From Coriobacteriaceae bacterium EMTCatB1 (GTDB lineage Bacteria > Actinomycetota > Coriobacteriia > Anaerosomatales > Anaerosomataceae), in contig BDLO01000001.1 in assembly GCA_001950395.1 (NCBI GenBank), positions 1,587,979-1,651,978 of the forward strand: 64,000 nt of DNA, read 5' to 3'. A program made the translations under genes and the position numbers. Positions within the stretch are counted from its first letter, which is position 1, and each line of letters begins with the position of its first letter. The notes under the pieces are model-generated. The model did no database searches. It had not been told where the DNA came from and saw only the letters and a list, made by a program, of their open reading frames with translations. Of the stretch, positions 40,826-49,516 are shown piece after piece.

Positions 40826-42085
40826 ATGGCTCTCGTCGTCCAGAAGTACGGTGGAACGTCGGTCGGAACGCCGGAAAGGATCCGGGCGGTTGCACGCAGG
40901 ATCATCGCGCGCAAGCGCTCCGGTGACGACGTGGTGGCCGTGGTGTCCGCTATGGGCCACGTGACCGACGAGCTCGTCGAACTCGCGCACAGCGTGTCTG
41001 CCGAGCCGCCCGAGAGGGAGATGGACATGCTGCTCGCTACCGGCGAGCAAGTCTCGATCGCGCTGCTTGCGATGGCGATCCACGCCGAAGGATACGACGC
41101 GGTCTCCTTCACAGGGCAGCAGGTGGGCATCGTCACGGACCCGGTGCACGGCAAGGCGAAGATCCAGAAAGTGCAGGCCGATCGCGTGCGCGAGGCTCTC
41201 GCGGAAGGCAAGATCGTGATCGTGGCCGGCTTTCAGGGCGTCACGGAAGACGGTCAGATCACGACGCTCGGCCGCGGAGGCTCCGACACCACCGCGGTCG
41301 CCGTCGCAGCCGGCATCGGTGCTGACGTGTGCGAGATCTACACCGACGTCGACGGCGTGTTCACTGCCGATCCACGTATCGTTCCGGAAGCACGCAAGAT
41401 CGACGTCATATCGTACGAGGAGATGCTGGAGCTTGCGGCGAGCGGTGCGGGGGTGCTGCAGCTCCGCAGCGTGGAGTTCGCGCGCAATCACGGGGTCGTC
41501 ATCCACTGCCGGTCGTCCTTCAACGACTCACCCGGCACCATCGTCAAGGAGGCCGATGAGACCATGGAGCAAGCGATCATCTCAGGGGTCGCACACGACA
41601 CGTCTGAGGCCAAGGTCACGATCCGCGACGTGCCCGACCGCCCAGGCGTGGCCGCGACGGTGTTCACGAAGATGGCAGACGCGCACGTCAACGTGGACAT
41701 GATCATCCAGAACGTCTCTGAGCAGGGGCTCACCGACATCTCCTTCACAGTCCCTAAGACCGATCTTGTGCGGGCGAAGCGAGCTGTCGAGGAGGTCGTC
41801 GAAGAGCTCGGCGCGCGCACGTGGGCGATCGACGAGTCCATCGCGAAGGTCTCGCTCGTGGGTGCGGGCATGAAGACGCACCCTGGAGTCGCCGCCAAGA
41901 TGTTCAGCGTGCTGGCGGATGCCGGCGTGAACATCGACATGATCTCCACCTCCTCGATCCGGATCTCGTGCGTGATCGAGGCCGACAAGGTCGAGCAGGC
42001 GGTTCGCGCGCTCCACAGCGGGTTCGGGCTGGATGCTGAGATGATCACCAGGGAGGTCTCTCCTGGATGCGGCGAGGAGTCGTAG
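40826..42085 (+). CDS. lysC: Aspartate kinase
   Basis: A 419-residue aspartokinase that starts lysine, threonine and methionine synthesis. The kinase domain opens with VVQKYGGTSVGTPERI and has LLATGEQVSIALL near 70 and GRGGSDTTAVAVAAG near 150. Two C-terminal ACT domains (about 265-340 and 345-419), with the NVDMIIQNVSE and NIDMISTSSIRIS blocks, give feedback control by end-product amino acids. ATG 40826 has GGGGGG 5 nt upstream; an in-frame GTG one codon earlier also fits. It is adjacent to asd, the common pairing in Actinobacteria. Confidence 0.96.
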   Translation: MALVVQKYGGTSVGTPERIRAVARRIIARKRSGDDVVAVVSAMGHVTDELVELAHSVSAEPPEREMDMLLATGEQVSIALLAMAIHAEGYDAVSFTGQQVGIVTDPVHGKAKIQKVQADRVREALAEGKIVIVAGFQGVTEDGQITTLGRGGSDTTAVAVAAGIGADVCEIYTDVDGVFTADPRIVPEARKIDVISYEEMLELAASGAGVLQLRSVEFARNHGVVIHCRSSFNDSPGTIVKEADETMEQAIISGVAHDTSEAKVTIRDVPDRPGVAATVFTKMADAHVNVDMIIQNVSEQGLTDISFTVPKTDLVRAKRAVEEVVEELGARTWAIDESIAKVSLVGAGMKTHPGVAAKMFSVLADAGVNIDMISTSSIRISCVIEADKVEQAVRALHSGFGLDAEMITREVSPGCGEES

Positions 42086-43111
42086 ATGGCGTGGACGAAG
42101 CAGATGCCCGAGCGGCCGGTGGTCGCGGTTGCGGGCGCCACTGGGGCCGTCGGCGCCGAGATGCTCAAGGTCCTCGAGCAGCGCAGGTTCCCTGCCTCGG
42201 AGGTGCGGGCGCTCGCGTCTGAGCGCTCGGCGGGCAAGCGGCTGTCGTTCGCTGGCAGCGAAATGGTCGTCCAGGAGATGACCGAGAGCTCCTTCGAAGG
42301 CGTTGACATCGCGCTCTTCTCGGCCGGCGCATCCGTAAGCAAGCGGTTCCGCGATGCCGTCACGTCCGCTGGGGCGGTGATGATCGACAACTCGTCGGCG
42401 TTCAGGATGGAGCCGGACGTTCCGCTCGTGGTCCCAGAGGTGAATCCCGAGGACGCGCACACGCACGATGGCGTCATCGCCAACCCGAACTGCTCGACCA
42501 TCCAGATGGTGGTCGCGCTGGCTCCTCTGGAGCGCCTGGCCCCCATCAGGCGGGTCGTCGTGGCGACGTATCAGGCCGCGAGCGGCGCAGGACAGGCTGC
42601 CATGGACGAGCTGTACGAGCAGACGGCGGACTTCTTGGCGGGGCGGCCGATCGAGCCGAAGCGGTTCGCCCACAGGATCGCGTTCAACTGCATCCCGCAC
42701 ATCGACGTGTTCATGGCAGACGGCTCCACCAAAGAAGAGTGGAAGATGGTGGTCGAGACCCAGAAGATCATGCACCGACCCGATCTTGCCGTCGCCGCCA
42801 CCTGCGTGCGCGTTCCGGTGCTGCGCTGCCACTCGGAGGCGGTGACGGTCGAGTTCGCCGCGCCGGTCGATCTCGACGACGTGCGAGCAGCGCTCGCAGA
42901 AGCGCCGGGCGTGACTGTTCTCGACGACGTGGCGGCGAGTCTCTACCCGATGCCTGCGATGCTCGAGGGGACAGACGACGTGTACGTGGGTCGTATCAGG
43001 CGCGATTCGAGCGTCGAGAACGGCGTCCAGATGTGGGTCGTGGCCGATCAGCTGCGCAAGGGAGCTGCTCTCAACGCGGTGCAGATAGCCGAGATGCTGC
43101 TGCCGCGTTAA
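42086..43111 (+). CDS. asd: Aspartate-semialdehyde dehydrogenase
   Basis: A 341-residue Asd, which reduces aspartyl phosphate from LysC with NADPH. VAVAGATGAVGAEML near residue 12 is the NADP site, PNCSTIQMV carries the catalytic C136, YQAASGAGQAAMDEL near 163 is next, and HSEAVTVEF near 250 has the catalytic His. ATG 42086 immediately follows the lysC stop and has GAGGAG upstream. Confidence 0.97.
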   Translation: MAWTKQMPERPVVAVAGATGAVGAEMLKVLEQRRFPASEVRALASERSAGKRLSFAGSEMVVQEMTESSFEGVDIALFSAGASVSKRFRDAVTSAGAVMIDNSSAFRMEPDVPLVVPEVNPEDAHTHDGVIANPNCSTIQMVVALAPLERLAPIRRVVVATYQAASGAGQAAMDELYEQTADFLAGRPIEPKRFAHRIAFNCIPHIDVFMADGSTKEEWKMVVETQKIMHRPDLAVAATCVRVPVLRCHSEAVTVEFAAPVDLDDVRAALAEAPGVTVLDDVAASLYPMPAMLEGTDDVYVGRIRRDSSVENGVQMWVVADQLRKGAALNAVQIAEMLLPR

Positions 43112-43162
43112 TATTGACTCGCGGGCTGAGTCCACGAGCCGGTCGAACGCAGGGAGGGCGCC

Positions 43163-43840
43163 GTGTCAGAGGCCACGATTCTTATCGTCGAGGACGACCA
43201 GACCATCGCGCGATTCGTGCAGTTGGAGCTCGAACATGCCGGCTACCAGGTGCTGCGAGCGGGTGATGGTTCTGCGGCGATGGATCTGATGGCTGAGAGT
43301 GACGTCGACCTCGTGATACTCGACCTGATGCTGCCGGGCGTGGATGGGCTGGACGTCGCCAGGTTCATCCGCAAGAAGGGCATGGACGTCCCGATTCTCA
43401 TGCTCACCGCTCGCGCGGAGACGCACGACGTGGTCGTCGGTTTCGAGGCAGGCGCAGACGACTACCTGCGCAAGCCGTTCGAGATCCCGGAGCTGCTCTC
43501 TCGCGTTCGGGCCCTCCTGAAGCGGACGAAGACCGCACAAGAGCCGCGTTACGAGGCCTCTGGCGTCGCAATCGACCTCGAAAAGCGTCAAGCCACGCTC
43601 CACGGGCGGCCGCTCAACCTGACCAGCAAGGAGTTCGATCTGCTCGCGTATCTCGTGGCGAACGCTGGGCGTGTCGTCTCCCGCGACGAGATCTTCGAGG
43701 CGGTGTGGGGCGGGCAGCCTGCTTCTGAGAGCAACGTGATCGAAGTCTTCATCTGCCACCTGCGCACGAAGATCGGCGACAAGGAAGCGAAGATCATCCA
43801 GACCATACGCGGGGTCGGCTACTTCTTCGCCCGGGGATAG
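43163..43840 (+). CDS. OmpR-family response regulator
   Basis: A 225-residue two-component regulator. The receiver (1-120) has ILIVEDDQTIARF, the phospho-Asp in LVILDLMLPGVDG near 53, and YLRKPFEIPEL near 102. The winged-helix DNA-binding domain (130-225) has LTSKEFDLLAYLVANAGRVV and VIEVFICHLRTKIG. GTG 43163 follows AGGGAGG. The paired histidine kinase starts 1 nt after its stop. Target genes are unknown; the QueT-like gene downstream is a candidate. Confidence 0.95.
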   Translation: MSEATILIVEDDQTIARFVQLELEHAGYQVLRAGDGSAAMDLMAESDVDLVILDLMLPGVDGLDVARFIRKKGMDVPILMLTARAETHDVVVGFEAGADDYLRKPFEIPELLSRVRALLKRTKTAQEPRYEASGVAIDLEKRQATLHGRPLNLTSKEFDLLAYLVANAGRVVSRDEIFEAVWGGQPASESNVIEVFICHLRTKIGDKEAKIIQTIRGVGYFFARG

Positions 43841-45334
43841 ATGCGTCTGAAGTCCATACGCGCTCGAGTCCTGTACCTCGCCACCGTCTTCGCGGCGCTC
43901 CTCGTTGGAAGCGTCACTTTGGTGACGTACTTCGTCGTGGCGCAAAGCACCGTCTCTTCCGCACAGGCGACGTGTGCGCGACTCGCGTCGTTCGCTGCGG
44001 ATTCTTCGCGTCGAGCTGTCGAGAAGCTGGCAGAGCCGTCTTCCAGCGCGGTCGAGGTCGACACGATGGCGTGGGACGCGTTGTCGGAGTCTCTCCAGCC
44101 AGCCGGAGACCTCATCGATGGGGCAAGCGTCGCTCTGTGGGAAGCGAAGGGCGCCGCGGACCCTCTTCGGCGCGTGTGGTCTTCTCAAGCTGGAGCGCGT
44201 GTCCGCTCGCTTCAAGATGCTCGGGAGGCGCTCAGGCGAGGAGAGGCCGTCAGCACGACCGTGGGCAGCGGCGGATTCCTTGCGGGCTTCTTCACGAAGG
44301 CCGATCTCGGGCTGTGCATCTCCTACGTGCCACTGGAGCTGCCCAGTGGGCGGATGGCGCTGGTCGAGGTGTCGTACAAGCCGCAGCGTGAGGAGCGGAT
44401 GCTTGACCAAGCTCGCGCACCGATGGTCGCCGTCGGCGTGCTCGCGACGGCGCTCGCCATCCTGATGATGCAGGTCGTGATGGGATGGGTGCTCTCGCTC
44501 GTCGACGAGATCCGCCGCGCGGCAGACTCGATCGACGCCGGCCAGCTCGACACTCGGCTCCCCGAGCAAGGCGAGCACGAGATATCCGAGCTTGCGAGGT
44601 CGCTCAATGCGCTCATCGACCGCCTCAAGAAGCGTGCGGACGCGCAGACGCGATTCGTCGCGGACGCCTCGCACGAGCTGGCCACGCCGGTCGCTGGCAT
44701 CCGTGGGTACGTGAATATCCTCCGCGCATGGGGCGCCGAAGATCCCGATATGCGCGACGAGGCCATCGCCGCGATCGACCGCGAGTCCCGACGCATGGCC
44801 AAACTGTGCTCGGATCTTCTCGCGATGATCAGGAGCGAGGAGATCTTGGAGTTCAAGCACGTGAGGTACGACATCAACGCCGTCGCGCGGGAGGTGCTCG
44901 CGAACGCGGCGACCCGGTACATGGACAAGAACCTCGAGTTCCTGGGTCCAGACGAGGGGCCGCTTGCCCTATGGGGGGACCCCGATCGCATCGAGGAGGC
45001 CCTGGGCATCCTCGTCGACAACGCCTGCAAGTACACGCCTGCTGGAGGCCGCGTGCAGGTGAGCACGCGTCGCCACAAGGATCGCGTCGTCATCGAGGTG
45101 AGCGACACGGGGATCGGAATCCCGGAAGAGGACCTCCCGAACGTCTTCGAGCGCTTCTATCGCAGCGACGCCTCTCGCTCGAAGGAAACGGGGGGCTTCG
45201 GCCTCGGTCTGTCCATTGCGAAGCACATCGTGGATGCGAGCGGCGGCATGATCTGGGCCCGCAGCAAGCTCGGCTCTGGCACGACGTTCATCATCTCGCT
45301 TCCGAGGAACAAGCAGAAGGGCGCCAACGAATGA
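43841..45334 (+). CDS. Sensor histidine kinase
   Basis: A 497-residue membrane kinase. Two transmembrane helices (about 10-35 and 195-220) flank an extracytoplasmic sensor. HAMP follows (about 220-275), then the HisKA domain with ASHELATPVAGIRGYVNIL (phospho-His 278) and HATPase_c with N box LVDNACKYTP near 390, G1 SDTGIGIPEEDL near 425 and G2 GFGLGLSIAKHI near 455. It pairs with the OmpR-type regulator upstream. The signal it reads is unknown. Confidence 0.95.
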   Translation: MRLKSIRARVLYLATVFAALLVGSVTLVTYFVVAQSTVSSAQATCARLASFAADSSRRAVEKLAEPSSSAVEVDTMAWDALSESLQPAGDLIDGASVALWEAKGAADPLRRVWSSQAGARVRSLQDAREALRRGEAVSTTVGSGGFLAGFFTKADLGLCISYVPLELPSGRMALVEVSYKPQREERMLDQARAPMVAVGVLATALAILMMQVVMGWVLSLVDEIRRAADSIDAGQLDTRLPEQGEHEISELARSLNALIDRLKKRADAQTRFVADASHELATPVAGIRGYVNILRAWGAEDPDMRDEAIAAIDRESRRMAKLCSDLLAMIRSEEILEFKHVRYDINAVAREVLANAATRYMDKNLEFLGPDEGPLALWGDPDRIEEALGILVDNACKYTPAGGRVQVSTRRHKDRVVIEVSDTGIGIPEEDLPNVFERFYRSDASRSKETGGFGLGLSIAKHIVDASGGMIWARSKLGSGTTFIISLPRNKQKGANE

Positions 45335-45945
45335 CGGATAGCCGATGCGCTCGTCAGGAACGCCGCGATGGCGGCGTCGCCGTGGACGGTCGCAGCCGTA
45401 GGGCACGGTATGTCGCTCAGGCGGGGCTCATCGCAGCGCTGTATGCTGCATCGACGCTGCCGATGATCCAAAGCCCGCTCACGTACGGGCCTGTGCAAGT
45501 GCGTGTCTCCGAGGCGCTCACGGTGCTCGCGCTGTTCACGCCGGCGGCGGTTCCCGGGCTCACCATCGGGTGCGCAGTCGCGAACGGGGCGATGGTGGCC
45601 CAGTTCGGCCCGATGGCGCTGCTCGACGTCGTGTTCGGCTCGCTCGCCACGTTTCTCGGAGCCGCGTGGACGTATCGCCTCCGTCGGCGTCCCGCGATCG
45701 CGCTCCTGGGGCCCGTCGTCGCGAACGCCGTCATCGTGGCGGCGTACCTGCCCGTCGTGTTGGCCGCGACCGGGCTCTACGACACGACCGTGCTGGGGGT
45801 GCACATCAGCGATTCGTGGATGTGGATGTACCTTTTCGGTCTCGTCACCATCGCGGCTGGCGAGTTCGTCGCCGTGTACCTCGTGGGTGGACTCCTGGCT
45901 TTCGCGTTGCGGCTCTCGGGCGCCGCGCGTATCGTTCACGGATAG
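45331..45945 (+). CDS. QueT-like queuosine-precursor ECF transporter substrate component
   Basis: A 204-residue membrane protein of the QueT family (PF06177), the substrate-capturing unit of energy-coupling-factor importers for queuosine precursors. After a 28-residue polar N-terminus, IAALYAASTLPM, GPVQVRVSEALTVLALFTPAAVPGL near residue 60 and VFGSLATFLGAAWTYRLRRRP near 105 are family blocks. ATG 45331 overlaps the kinase stop, so it is co-expressed with the two-component genes. No PreQ1 riboswitch can fit upstream because it lies inside the kinase gene. Confidence 0.82.
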   Translation: MTDSRCARQERRDGGVAVDGRSRRARYVAQAGLIAALYAASTLPMIQSPLTYGPVQVRVSEALTVLALFTPAAVPGLTIGCAVANGAMVAQFGPMALLDVVFGSLATFLGAAWTYRLRRRPAIALLGPVVANAVIVAAYLPVVLAATGLYDTTVLGVHISDSWMWMYLFGLVTIAAGEFVAVYLVGGLLAFALRLSGAARIVHG

Positions 45946-45966
45946 GCGCACGGCGAAGGGGGTCTC

Positions 45967-47784
45967 GTGAGCGACGAAGGCGTCATCAGCACCGGGCGAC
46001 CAGCTGCGAGGGAGCGAGAGCCGCTCATCGTTCACGACAAGCCGTCCTGCACTGAGTGCTGGGGTTGCGTGAGGGTGTGCCCGGTGAGGGCCATCCGAGT
46101 CGTCGAGGGGCGTTCGGAAATCATCCAAGAGAAGTGTGTCGCATGCGGGCTGTGTGTCGGGGAGTGCGGCGCCCGGGCGCACAAGGTCCGGGACGACACC
46201 CCAGCCGTTCGAGAGCTCTTGCGCTCCAGACGGCCCGTGGTGGCGCTGCTGGCATCGGAGTTCACGGCTGCGCTGCATCCGTTGACGCCGCTCGCCGTCG
46301 AGCGAGCGCTCGCAGGTCTCGGCTTCTCGTCTGTGGAGACGACTGCGCTCGGCGAGGAGATCGTCGCCATCGAGTACGAGCGAATCGCCGCGCGGGAAGG
46401 CACGCCGTTCACCATACGGTCGACGTGCCCGGTGGTGGTCGACTTCGTCCGGAAGTACCACCCTGCGTTCGTCCCGGCTCTTGCTCCCGTGGTGCCACCT
46501 TACGTGGCACAGGCCCGCCTCATCAGGGCGATGTACAGCGACGACGTGGCGATCGTGTACGTGAGCCCGTGCTTCGCTCGCAAGGACGAGGTCTTCGACC
46601 CCCATCTCGAAGGACCTGTGGACGCGGCGATCGACTTCCTGGAGTTGAAGCAGATGATCGTCTCCCAGGAGCGCGGGGGCGGGCACCGGGCCATGCATGC
46701 GAACGTGACTGCGCGCCCCCGGATCCTGAAGCAACTCTCGCTCACTGACGGGTTCCCGAGAGAAGCGCTCGCCAAAGGATCCCCGACCGATGGCCAGGTC
46801 CACGTAGTGCGTGGGATCCCCGATCTCGATCGGCTGCTCAAGGCGATCGCGGCAGGAGAGACCGCTCCGGCAGTCATCGATGCGCTCAACTGCGAGGGCT
46901 GCATCGATGGCCCCGCCGTCAATCCCGGGATGTCGCTCTTCGCGAAGCGCAACGTGGACCGTGCCGCGCGCACGGCGCCTGGGGTCGCGGCCGTGAGCAC
47001 TCGTACGCTCATGGAGGTGCTGCCGAAGGTCGAAGTCGTGCGGTCGTTCCGCCCCGATCCCGTGCACCTGCCGCGGCCGAGCGACGCTCTCATCGACGCG
47101 CTGCTCGCCGACGGAGGGTTCGCGTCGCGCGCGGAGGTGCTCGATTGCGGCGCGTGCGGGTATCCGACGTGCGTTGAGCACGCGGAGGCGATCTTCAGGG
47201 GCGACTCGTCTTGGGAGATGTGCTTCCCTCTCCAGCGGCGGCGCCTGCAGCAAGCCGAGACCGCGCTCGAAGCTCTGGTGACCATCGACGAGCTCACGGG
47301 GGTGTGGAACGACCGCGCATTCGATGAACGGCTCGGGCTCGAGATGGCGAGACATGCGCGATACGGCACGCCGCTGTCGCTCGTGCTGCTGGACATTGAC
47401 GGCTTCGGGGCCGTGAACGACCTCCTCGGCGAATCCGGCGCGGACGAAGTCCTGAAGCGGATCGCGGAGACCCTCGCAGGGAGCGTTCGCTCCACCGACA
47501 TGGTCGCTCGCCTACGCGGAGACCAGTTCGCGGTCCTGCTTCCTGGAGTCGGCAAGACGGCGGCGTTCGCGGTCGCCGAGAAGCTGCGTGCGCTCGTCCG
47601 AGAGCAGCGCATGCCAGCGGTGAGCGGGTATACAGGTGATGTGCGCGTCACGATGTCGGCTGGGGTCGCATCAGCTGACAAGGAGATGCTCGGCGGCGAC
47701 GACCTGCTCGCAGCCGCAGAGAACGCGCTTCTCGAGGCGGTCCAGCAAGGATCGGATCGGGTCGGTATAGCGGCATCAGGATAG
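45967..47784 (+). CDS. Ferredoxin/[FeFe]-hydrogenase-like/Fe-S/GGDEF fusion (redox-sensing signal protein)
   Basis: A 605-residue fusion. Residues 28-70: 2[4Fe-4S] ferredoxin (CTECWGCVRVCP, CVACGLCVGECG). About 80-370: [FeFe]-hydrogenase large-subunit-like domain with reduced H-cluster motifs: RSTCPVVVDF (one Cys, not TSCCP), SPCFARKDE and NCEGCIDGP, so the diiron active site is probably not catalytic. About 395-425: Fe-S (Fes4-like) motif CGACGYPTC with a later C. About 435-605: GGDEF domain (TIDELTGVWNDRAF, LLDIDGFGAVND) with signature RGDQF, likely inactive or altered. It probably senses redox state or H2-linked electron flow. GTG 45967 follows AAGGGGG; amrS starts 9 bp later. Confidence 0.88.
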   Translation: MSDEGVISTGRPAAREREPLIVHDKPSCTECWGCVRVCPVRAIRVVEGRSEIIQEKCVACGLCVGECGARAHKVRDDTPAVRELLRSRRPVVALLASEFTAALHPLTPLAVERALAGLGFSSVETTALGEEIVAIEYERIAAREGTPFTIRSTCPVVVDFVRKYHPAFVPALAPVVPPYVAQARLIRAMYSDDVAIVYVSPCFARKDEVFDPHLEGPVDAAIDFLELKQMIVSQERGGGHRAMHANVTARPRILKQLSLTDGFPREALAKGSPTDGQVHVVRGIPDLDRLLKAIAAGETAPAVIDALNCEGCIDGPAVNPGMSLFAKRNVDRAARTAPGVAAVSTRTLMEVLPKVEVVRSFRPDPVHLPRPSDALIDALLADGGFASRAEVLDCGACGYPTCVEHAEAIFRGDSSWEMCFPLQRRRLQQAETALEALVTIDELTGVWNDRAFDERLGLEMARHARYGTPLSLVLLDIDGFGAVNDLLGESGADEVLKRIAETLAGSVRSTDMVARLRGDQFAVLLPGVGKTAAFAVAEKLRALVREQRMPAVSGYTGDVRVTMSAGVASADKEMLGGDDLLAAAENALLEAVQQGSDRVGIAASG

Positions 47785-47793
47785 GAGGGCACG

Positions 47794-48804
47794 GTGCGAG
47801 AGGCCGACCTCTGGGAGACCTTAGAGGGCGGCGTCGTGCACTGTCTGCTGTGCCCTCACAGCTGCCGCATCGCAGACGGAGCGGCGGGTATCTGCGGCGC
47901 GAGACGCAACGTGGGCGGACGGCTCTTCGCGGCGACCTACGGCGAGGTCTCCTCGATTGCAGCCGATCCTATCGAGAAGAAGCCGGTCTTCCACTACCGT
48001 CCGGGAACGCGGGCGCTCTCGCTCGGCAGCGTCGGGTGCAGCATGCGCTGTCTGCACTGCCAGAACTGGAGCATCAGCCGGGCGCGGCTTGAGGACGGCG
48101 GCGTCAGGAGGATTGCACCGGAAGAAGTGGTCGCCATCGCGCGCCTCGAGTCGTGCGAGGGAGTCGCGTTCACGTACAACGAGCCGGTGATCTGGGCGGA
48201 GTTCGTGAAGGACACCGCAGCGCGCGCGAGAGACGCCGGGCTGTACACCGTGATGGTCACCAACGGCTACGTCACCGAGGCGGGGCTCGACTACCTCGGC
48301 TCGGTGATCGACGTGTGGCGTGTCGATGTCAAGGCGTTCGACGACGAGACCTATCGACGCCTGTGCAAGGTCCGCTCGATGCTGCCTATCTTGGAGGCCG
48401 CCGTCCGGGCCAAGGAGCGGTGGGGCATGCACGTGGAAGTCGTCACCAACGTCATCCCGTCCGTGAACGACTCCGCAGAGACTGCGCGGGGAATCGCTCG
48501 ATGGATTCGCGATGCCCTCGGGGCGAAGACGCCGTGGCACGTCACACGCTTCTTCCCGTACCTCGAGCTCTCGCACCTGCCGCCGACGCCTGTCGAGACG
48601 CTCCGGCGCTTCCGCGACATCGGCAGGGAAGAAGGGCTCGCGTTCGTGTACCTCGGCAACGTCGCAGAGCCAGGAGGCGAGGACACAGTGTGCCCGCGGT
48701 GCGGCGCCCTCGCGATCGGTCGCGACGGCTATCGCATCGTCAGCCGCGCGACGCGAGGCGGTGCGTGTGCCGCATGCGGAGAGCCGCTCGGGCTGGTTGA
48801 ATGA
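47794..48804 (+). CDS. amrS: AmmeMemoRadiSam system radical SAM enzyme
   Basis: A 336-residue radical SAM protein of the AmrS family. An N-terminal CLLCPHSCRIADGAAGICGAR segment gives extra cysteines. The radical SAM cluster motif is GCSMRCLHCQNW near residue 85 (CxxxCxxC), followed by GVAFTYNEPVIWAEFV near 122 and a glycine-rich SAM region. A C-terminal CPRC...CAAC zinc-type pair closes the chain. The family works with AmmeMemo proteins of unknown function, which are not in the window. GTG 47794 has AGGAGGG. It lies between the Fe-S/GGDEF fusion and the Sec-DsbA gene. Confidence 0.93.
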   Translation: MREADLWETLEGGVVHCLLCPHSCRIADGAAGICGARRNVGGRLFAATYGEVSSIAADPIEKKPVFHYRPGTRALSLGSVGCSMRCLHCQNWSISRARLEDGGVRRIAPEEVVAIARLESCEGVAFTYNEPVIWAEFVKDTAARARDAGLYTVMVTNGYVTEAGLDYLGSVIDVWRVDVKAFDDETYRRLCKVRSMLPILEAAVRAKERWGMHVEVVTNVIPSVNDSAETARGIARWIRDALGAKTPWHVTRFFPYLELSHLPPTPVETLRRFRDIGREEGLAFVYLGNVAEPGGEDTVCPRCGALAIGRDGYRIVSRATRGGACAACGEPLGLVE

Positions 48805-48815
48805 AGGAGAGAGCC

Positions 48816-49466
48816 GTGGCTGACGATCGGTCGCAAGCAGCAGTCTCGCGCGTGCTGGTGTTCTACGACTACGCTTGACCTTTCTGTTTCGTGGACCAGT
48901 TCCGGTTCCTTAAGCTCCGCGAAGAGATGGGCGTGTACCTCATGGGTGTGCCGTTCGAGCTTCGGCCGGACATGCCAGACGAAGGACTGTCGGCGTCACG
49001 CGACGGGCTCTCGCATTCCCCGCGTGTCGAAGAGCGGTTGATCCAGCTCGCTGCCAAGGAAGGCGAGCGCATGGTGCTGCCCGACCTCGTGCCGAAGACG
49101 CACAACGCCATGGTGCTTGCGGAAATCGGACGCGACAGAGGGGACGATGTGTTCTGGCCGCTTCACCTCGACATCTTCAGGGAGTACTTCGTCGCCGGCA
49201 GGGACATCGGCGATCGGAGCGTGCTCGTCCCCGTCGGTCTGAAGCACGGGATCCCGGAGTCCGAGATGACTGAAGCGTGGGACTCGGGGCGGTACGACGA
49301 GCGGCTCCACGAGTTCAGGCACCTCGCTCTTCACCTTGGGATTCAGGAGACACCTGCCGCGATCATCTGCGACGAGCTGATCGTCGGCTCGCGGCCCTAC
49401 GAAGTCCTGCGCGCTGCCGTCCAACGGTGCCTGGTGCGGCCGGACAACGTCCAGAACGCTGAGTAG
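48816..49466 (+). CDS. Selenocysteine-containing DsbA/FrnE-family thioredoxin-fold protein (UGA = Sec21)
   Basis: From GTG 48816 (AAGGAG 6 nt upstream) one frame runs to 49466, broken only by TGA at 48876-48878. Read as Sec it encodes 216 residues of a DsbA-family oxidoreductase with active site YA-U-PFC-FVDQF, where relatives have CPFC. FELRPDMPDEGLSAS near residue 50 is typical of FrnE/2-hydroxychromene-isomerase-like DsbA proteins, and the C-terminal half has HLDIFREYFVAGRDIGD. There is no signal peptide, so it is cytosolic. A SECIS-like hairpin follows the UGA. It lies 11 bp after amrS. It is the second gene in this window with UGA exactly at the catalytic Cys. Confidence 0.92.
48893..48909 (+). 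promoter_or_regulatory. Candidate SECIS element of Sec-DsbA gene
   Basis: GGACC (48893-48897), loop AGTTCC and GGTTCC (48904-48909) form a 5-bp stem with one bulged U and a loop containing GU, 14 nt after the UGA. A bulged U plus a GU loop is the minimal SECIS pattern known from E. coli fdhF, although there the bulge is on the 5' side. Folding was judged by eye. Confidence 0.6.
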
Positions 49467-49494
49467 CAGGCGAGCGGACGGCCGTCGCGAGCGG

Positions 49495-49500
49495 TATCAT
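49495..49500 (+). promoter_or_regulatory. -10 box of glycosyltransferase-lytSR gene run
   Basis: TATCAT lies 16 bp before the first possible ATG (49517). The mRNA leader would be 10-40 nt depending on which start is used. Confidence 0.45.
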
Positions 49501-49516
49501 TGTTGCTGCTCGAACA

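Noticed and set aside
48891-49466. DsbA-like gene starting at GTG 48891, after the TGA
   Set aside because: That start would drop the active site and has no ribosome site; GTG 48816 has AAGGAG and aligns through the UGA.
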